Assembly: GCA_029959085.1 (NCBI GenBank)
Contig: JARWIR010000011.1
Coordinates: forward strand, 7,875,840-7,939,839
DNA: 64,000 nt
Origin: Nemophila menziesii
Taxonomy: Eukaryota > Streptophyta > Magnoliopsida > Boraginales > Hydrophyllaceae
Reading direction: 5' to 3'
Notes under the pieces: model-generated
What the model saw: only the letters and a program-made list of their open reading frames with translations
Told to the model about the DNA's origin: nothing
Database searches by the model: none
Program-made: the position numbers and the translations under genes
Part shown: positions 59,266 to 64,000 of the stretch, one piece after another
How positions within the stretch are numbered: the first letter of the stretch is position 1
How the letters are laid out: every line of letters starts with the position of its first letter

Positions 59266-59463
59266 ATGTTAAGGCTTGATTTAATAAACCTTACTAATCA
59301 AGCCTGTGGTGCTTATATTATTACAAATGAACATGGAGACCTTGTTGCATGTGATTCATGGATTTTGGAAGCAGGTTTTTTATTTGAAACTAAGGTTATA
59401 GGCATAAGGAATTGGTCAAGATTTTATATCCTTCCTTACAACATCCACTGTCTTGGTAAATGA
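59266..59463 (+). pseudogene. LINE-associated RNase H-like fragment
   Basis: The frame includes CGAYIITNEHGDLVACDSWI and LEAGFLFETKVIGIRNW. The pattern (G-x-x-I-x-N-x-x-G-D-x-x-A) resembles the start of the plant LINE RNase H domain (RVT_3 type), though catalytic acidic residues are not all identifiable. It lies upstream of, not downstream from, the LINE RT at 59.9 kb. Confidence 0.4.
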
Positions 59464-59924
59464 TTGTGCTAATGCAGTATCCATTTATTGATGCGAAAGG
59501 AAAAATTATGGATATTAATTATGATCTGAACAGGACATGGGAGGAATAAGAGAATATATGGGTGGGATGCACTTTTGTTAAGTGGGTAGATGAATTGGGC
59601 AAAAGAGAATATGATTGACTTGATCTCTTTAACATTGTGTTTAATTTTTTATAGGATTTTTACTTGGCATCTCACATAAATCACATGTCTATTTCACTTG
59701 CACAAAAAGGATATTAGTAGGAGAGTTTCTCATTCAAGACTAATAACTTGGTCAAACTTTGGGTAAAAGTTCTCTTTGTTTTAGATGTTGATTAATAATA
59801 TCATTTCATATACTGAATCACACTCTATTAGGGTAGGACTATTCAATACAATATCGTTATTCCTTAATATGATACATATTTTATGGGAATAAAAAGACAA
59901 TCCAAAAAAACATTATGATTCCCT

Positions 59925-60715
59925 TATGTTGGACATGACTAAATCATATGAATGAGCTCACTGGGATTTTCTGGAATAGGTTAGGTCTAAACTGGAGTTT
60001 TCTTCTATATGGATTATATGGGTAATGGATTGTGCATATATGGTTTTATATCATATAAAGGTTAATTAAGATACCTTGTGGTATTTTACCCTATCTTGTG
60101 AATTTCGTTAGGTTGTACCACTTTGTCCTTTTTTGTTTAATCTACTCACTGAAAGGCGGTATTTTCTTAATAATCAACAAGTTGAAATGGAGAATGTGGA
60201 AATCCTAAAAAAGTCTAGAAATTCCACTGCATTGATACATTGTATGTTTGCGGGTGATTCCCTCTTCTTCTAAAAAAATAAGACAAATGGAAAAGTTTGC
60301 ACTCGCAAAAGCATTAAATGGAAAGTACCGTATAAAGTATCTATGTATTCCAATGGACAATAAGATATCCAAAGTCAGGGTGTCTCAATGAATTAGTGGT
60401 AGGCTCAATTTTGTAACTCAATGCTAACATCATCTCTATAGGGATGATGAAGAGGTCCTATTCATATGAGTCATACATGTTATCCAAAACTATCTCATGT
60501 ATATCTTCTTATAACCTAGAAAGAACTGTTAAAAACTATCAAGCCTTTTTATTGAGTATTGGCTCAAACACAAAAAATCACATATGTTTTGTGGCTTGGA
60601 GTCTATGTCGGAGACTAATGATCGGAGAGGATGGACGCGTATTACCAATTTTCACTTTTATTATGTGCTTTTACTTGAAAATTAATCTTGGTATATCATA
60701 ATCATAAAAGATCTT
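59925..60715 (+). pseudogene. LINE (non-LTR) reverse transcriptase remnant
   Basis: Motifs in order: MLDMTKSYE..HWDFLE (about 59930-59980), IWIIWVMDCAYMVLYHIKVN (60000-60060), VPLCPFLFNLLTER (about 60117-60156, the RQGDPLSPYLF block), and ALIHCMFAGDSLFF (60230-60272), where the usual FADD reads FAGD, so a catalytic Asp is lost. Then YMLSKTISCISSYNLERTVK, SNTKNHICFVAWSLCRR and GEDGRVLP (60472-60650) correspond to the thumb region and W-x-x-V-C block. Several frameshifts. Inactive L1-type element, truncated at both ends. Confidence 0.75.
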
Positions 60716-60719
60716 GTCA

Positions 60720-61740
60720 TTCCTTGCACACTTAAATGTATCTACTTTCATAAAAGATCTTTTTATATACATACGAAGTTATTGTTAATGGGTTTGGCTC
60801 TGTCTCATGTCTCCTCGTGAGAAGGTATTACATTGAAAAAAAAATTGTCTAGTGTATTGTTATTGGGTTAAAAAAAATATTTTTAACAACTAGTGGTTCC
60901 GAAGACATAAATTTACCCTAAAACATTGAAATTCAGCTGTATTCAAAAAGTGGAAATAAATATGTTCTTAAAAGTTTACTCAATAGATTGCGTTTGCAAC
61001 TATTAGGTAGTTAAACAAAACAGACTCCCTTTCTTGGACTAAGATACTAAGTTAAATTGACCATGATAGGGCCATATTTGACATTGATGAATATCCATTT
61101 ACTTGATTGAACATGAAAAGGCCATCATGGATCGTGTTTCATGTGCAAATATGAATCACCTATAGAATTGAGGGAAAGGCGGTTATGGAATCTTATAAAC
61201 TAGCATTAGAATATCATATGAATTGATTATTAATGAGTCGTATTTCATAGAAGTTATAATCAACATCTCTAAACCAACCATAAAATGTGATGATACTATT
61301 TTACCATTCTTGACTAAATAAAATACTATATAACTTTTCCTGCATTCTTTGTTCTTAGAACTGAAGAACATATTCCTTGGACAGGCTAATTAGACGTGTC
61401 CATAAGCTAGTGAACACTAGTATTTTACTCTACGTGGATTTCATCTCACACATACAGATAAAGTTAGTTAAAATATTGTGAGGTATATGTTTATCAAGTA
61501 TTATATTATTTTCTATGTTTTCAAGTTTTTATCATTAAACCAATTTCAGTTGACAAATAAATAAATAAATTTATTAACATATAACATAAGAAATTTTGAC
61601 ATTTATAATTATAATTATAATTAATAATATAAAATTTATCAATCTAAAAAGAGAAACATAATGTTAAGTTTTTTATTAATTATGTCATAAAAAATCATTG
61701 ACAAAAATATAATTGAAGGTAGTTAAAAAGACATAAATAA
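60720..61740. other. AT-rich stretch, no gene recognised
   Basis: No domain or repeat recognised. Stop-rich on both strands. Confidence 0.5.
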
Positions 61741-61744
61741 AATC

Positions 61745-62270
61745 ATTTTTTTTAAAAGGTGTCATCCAATTTTAAAATCATATGTATTAAGAAAGTATGT
61801 TCTCCTACTAAAAAACCCTAAGCACCATCTCTTTCAATTATCACACACAAATTGATCATCTTTTTCATCATCAAATATTTATCTTTTCTAAAGATATTGT
61901 TTAAAATTCATTTTCACCTATTTTTTCTACATTATTTCAACTTGATATCCTATCCAATATCATTCACCTTTTTGCTGAACCTTTTCTTTTTCAATATTAT
62001 TGTGCGTCCAAAGCTAAGTTGTTGTTCAAACTTCCATTCTACAGTAATCCTAGTACATGGTAAAGTTTTTAAATTATTCAATATATTTTTTTATGAATAA
62101 CTTATGTATTATTTAAATACAAGATAATAATGTATTTTCAATTACTTTAAACACACATGAAACACCCATCCACCACTACTAATTCCTAGGTTATACAGGA
62201 TGCTGAAAGAGTAGAAGATATATTTTTGTGGTATTCCCAAAATTCTAATTAAACTCTTATAGAAGGAATG
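61745..62270. repeat. Dispersed repeat R3, right copy
   Basis: Direct copy of 55805-56475, about 5.9 kb away. The open frame of 82 codons at 61852-62100 is Phe/Leu/Ile-rich and not preserved in the left copy, so it is not called a gene. Confidence 0.6.
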
Positions 62271-62274
62271 TTTG

Positions 62275-63080
62275 TAACAACTAGGAAAAGTTTTTAAATC
62301 CTCCCAAGCTTGATCTATCCCGTGTCTTAGATCTAAATTAGTATCTACCAATATAAGATAGATGTTAGGAAGTATGAATTAATATCAAACATTACAAAAA
62401 AATATACTAATTACTTATAATTAGTTAAATATTAGAAAACTAGAAACAGTTGTCCAAGTAAAGATTACTAGACTCTAATTAATTAAGACAAAAAATGTAA
62501 TTAAAGCCACTAATAAGTCTAGTTTTTTTTGTTGCAGTAGAATGAAGCTTGATAATAATGAAAAAAAATTGATTGTGTTTTTGTTTGAGAGGATTGAATT
62601 GGGATTTTGATAGCCTAGTTTACCATAAAAATGTGGTGTAGTGAATTTTTGAGAGAATAGTTATAGCTCTGAGTTAGGTTATTTTATACATATATAATTT
62701 TAATCACATGACATATTACAACACATTTTTACTTTCTTATACTTTTTTTTTAATTTTTAAATATTTTATTTTGGTAAAAAATATTCCTCTTTTCTTTGAT
62801 TATGTTCTTTTACTATTGTGTTGAAATATTGTTTTTACTAATTACAATATTTTTCTGAATTTTTTTTAAGGAACCTTGACATATGGGGACTTCAATAACA
62901 TTAATTGGTTCTGAAAATGATTGATATAAATGACAATTAAATGATAATATATTAAATTATATAAATTTAATACATTTACCATGTTACTCCCTGAATCATA
63001 AATTAGATTAAATATCATAGCGAATGATCTTCGTAATTAAATAAAAACTTGTACAAAAATTGAATACGTATATAATCTTT
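62275..63080. other. AT-rich stretch, no gene recognised
   Basis: Nothing recognised. Confidence 0.5.
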
Positions 63081-63084
63081 CTTA

Positions 63085-63276
63085 TCTATATAATAAAACA
63101 CAACTTGAGATAATGAAGGGTTCAAATTAAATTTGAGTAAAAATAAAAAGAGGTCAAGATTTTGCCACATGTAATTCTGTTATTAATTATAATTAGATGA
63201 TTAGTTTTAAGTCCACATCTTTCCCTTAACTAATACACAATTAATTATCGTTCACTCAGCCACGGGTTATACATAG
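63085..63276 (+). mobile_element. Possible short non-autonomous Helitron
   Basis: Begins TCTATATAATAAAACACAAC, a common 5' start of plant Helitrons, preceded by A. It ends 'cacgggttatacatag' followed by T, which resembles a degraded 3' hairpin half plus CTAG (here ATAG). Total about 192 bp, with A and T flanks as expected. The mutated 3' end and lack of a full hairpin keep this tentative. Confidence 0.4.
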
Positions 63277-63279
63277 TAT

Positions 63280-64000
63280 ACAATATAGTAGCAATTGATC
63301 ACATATAATTGAATACAATAATAAATTTAAAACTAAGAGTGTTTGATCCAAAAGATTCATATAAAAATATTTTTGTTTAATAAAGCCCTCTAGGATAACA
63401 TATTTATAACTTTTTGAACAATTAAAGCTTTAAAAAAATGTATATTAATACATACAAAACTAAATTATCAAATAATGAAAAATATTTGTATCATACTCAT
63501 ATATGTGTATTTTATTTTTATTGTTTCATGATTTTACTTTTAATTGTTCTTTCAATAATTATAAGAATTATTAACATTTGAAGTTTTTTATGAATTTGTT
63601 AATACAATCATATGATAAATTTTAATGATCATCCAACATGTTTTAAAATGCTCATGCAAAATTATTGGTTGTGCGTCCTCACTATATGTAGTTATATAAC
63701 TTATACCATATTATACTAGTATATGAATTCTATGAGTTTATCTAGAACATTTATTAAAATAAATAGGGACCAATAAATAATTCAAATATTAAAAAATTGA
63801 TGTAGATACCTTAAACAATCACTAATGAGTATCAAAATTTGACATCATAAACATAAATCGGAATAAAAAGATATTATACAAATTTAATATCTTTAACCCG
63901 AGATATAAGTTATTGTTAAATGAGAAAATTACCCAACAAGTCTGGAAAACACACCCCTATGACCCAATTAAACCTGGTGAATTTCGCAATCAAATTTTAA
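63280..64000. other. AT-rich stretch, no gene recognised
   Basis: Nothing recognised to the end of the window. Confidence 0.5.

Noticed and set aside
59266..60715. A single intact LINE element
   Set aside because: Domain order is wrong, frames are broken, the RT active site is mutated, and no endonuclease domain or poly-A tail was found.

Overview
This window looks like intergenic nuclear DNA of a flowering plant, probably a dicot. It is very AT-rich and has long (AT)n microsatellites. It carries Ty3/gypsy elements of the Athila/Tat type, a Ty1/copia element, Mutator-like, LINE and Helitron-like remnants, and almost no intact genes. Host features that can be seen (GT-AG intron, TATA boxes, a plant-type signal peptide) are also of plant nuclear type. 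The species cannot be named from sequence alone. No intact host gene, tRNA, rRNA or CRISPR array was seen.

Layout. 1-0.6 kb: LTR-like fragment with internal duplications. 4.1-8.3 kb: an old, heavily mutated gypsy element (gypsy-1) with a probable LTR nested in its 3' untranslated region. 10.5-11.9 kb: two host-like pseudogene remnants, one with a clear intron. 14.0-14.3 kb, minus strand: a small secreted-peptide gene with a one-base frameshift. 15.0-25.4 kb: gypsy-2, a nearly complete Athila/Tat-like element with a truncated 5' LTR, gag, protease, RT, RNase H, integrase, a long 3' region and a full 3' LTR. 25.4-38 kb: three copies of an unclassified repeat family (R1), small gene fragments, a Helitron-like end and a minisatellite. 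38.4-40.2 kb: an 892-bp tandem duplication. 31.1-32.6 and 41.1-42.5 kb: a dispersed direct repeat (R2). 43.7-45.3 kb, minus strand: MULE transposase remnant. 45.5-51.8 kb, minus strand: copia element. 51.8-52.5 kb, minus strand: Lys/Glu-rich coiled-coil remnant. 54.6-60.7 kb: LINE remnants. 55.8 and 61.7 kb: another dispersed repeat (R3). 63.1 kb: a short Helitron-like element.

The most unusual part is the 3' region of gypsy-2. Between the end of pol and the 3' LTR lies a GC-rich array of about 105-bp units. Each unit carries a pair of CCGG-ATG-CCGG palindromes, and the first two carry a CACGTG G-box core. Downstream come a TATA box, a C/A-rich leader of about 240 nt, and a frameshifted reading frame for a small acidic coiled-coil protein. 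Gypsy-1 has a palindrome-rich block at the same relative position but with different palindrome sequences. This suggests a conserved internal cis-element and accessory-gene module that evolves fast in sequence.

All boundaries were read by eye. Elements called by homology rest on recognisable protein motifs, and no database search was made.
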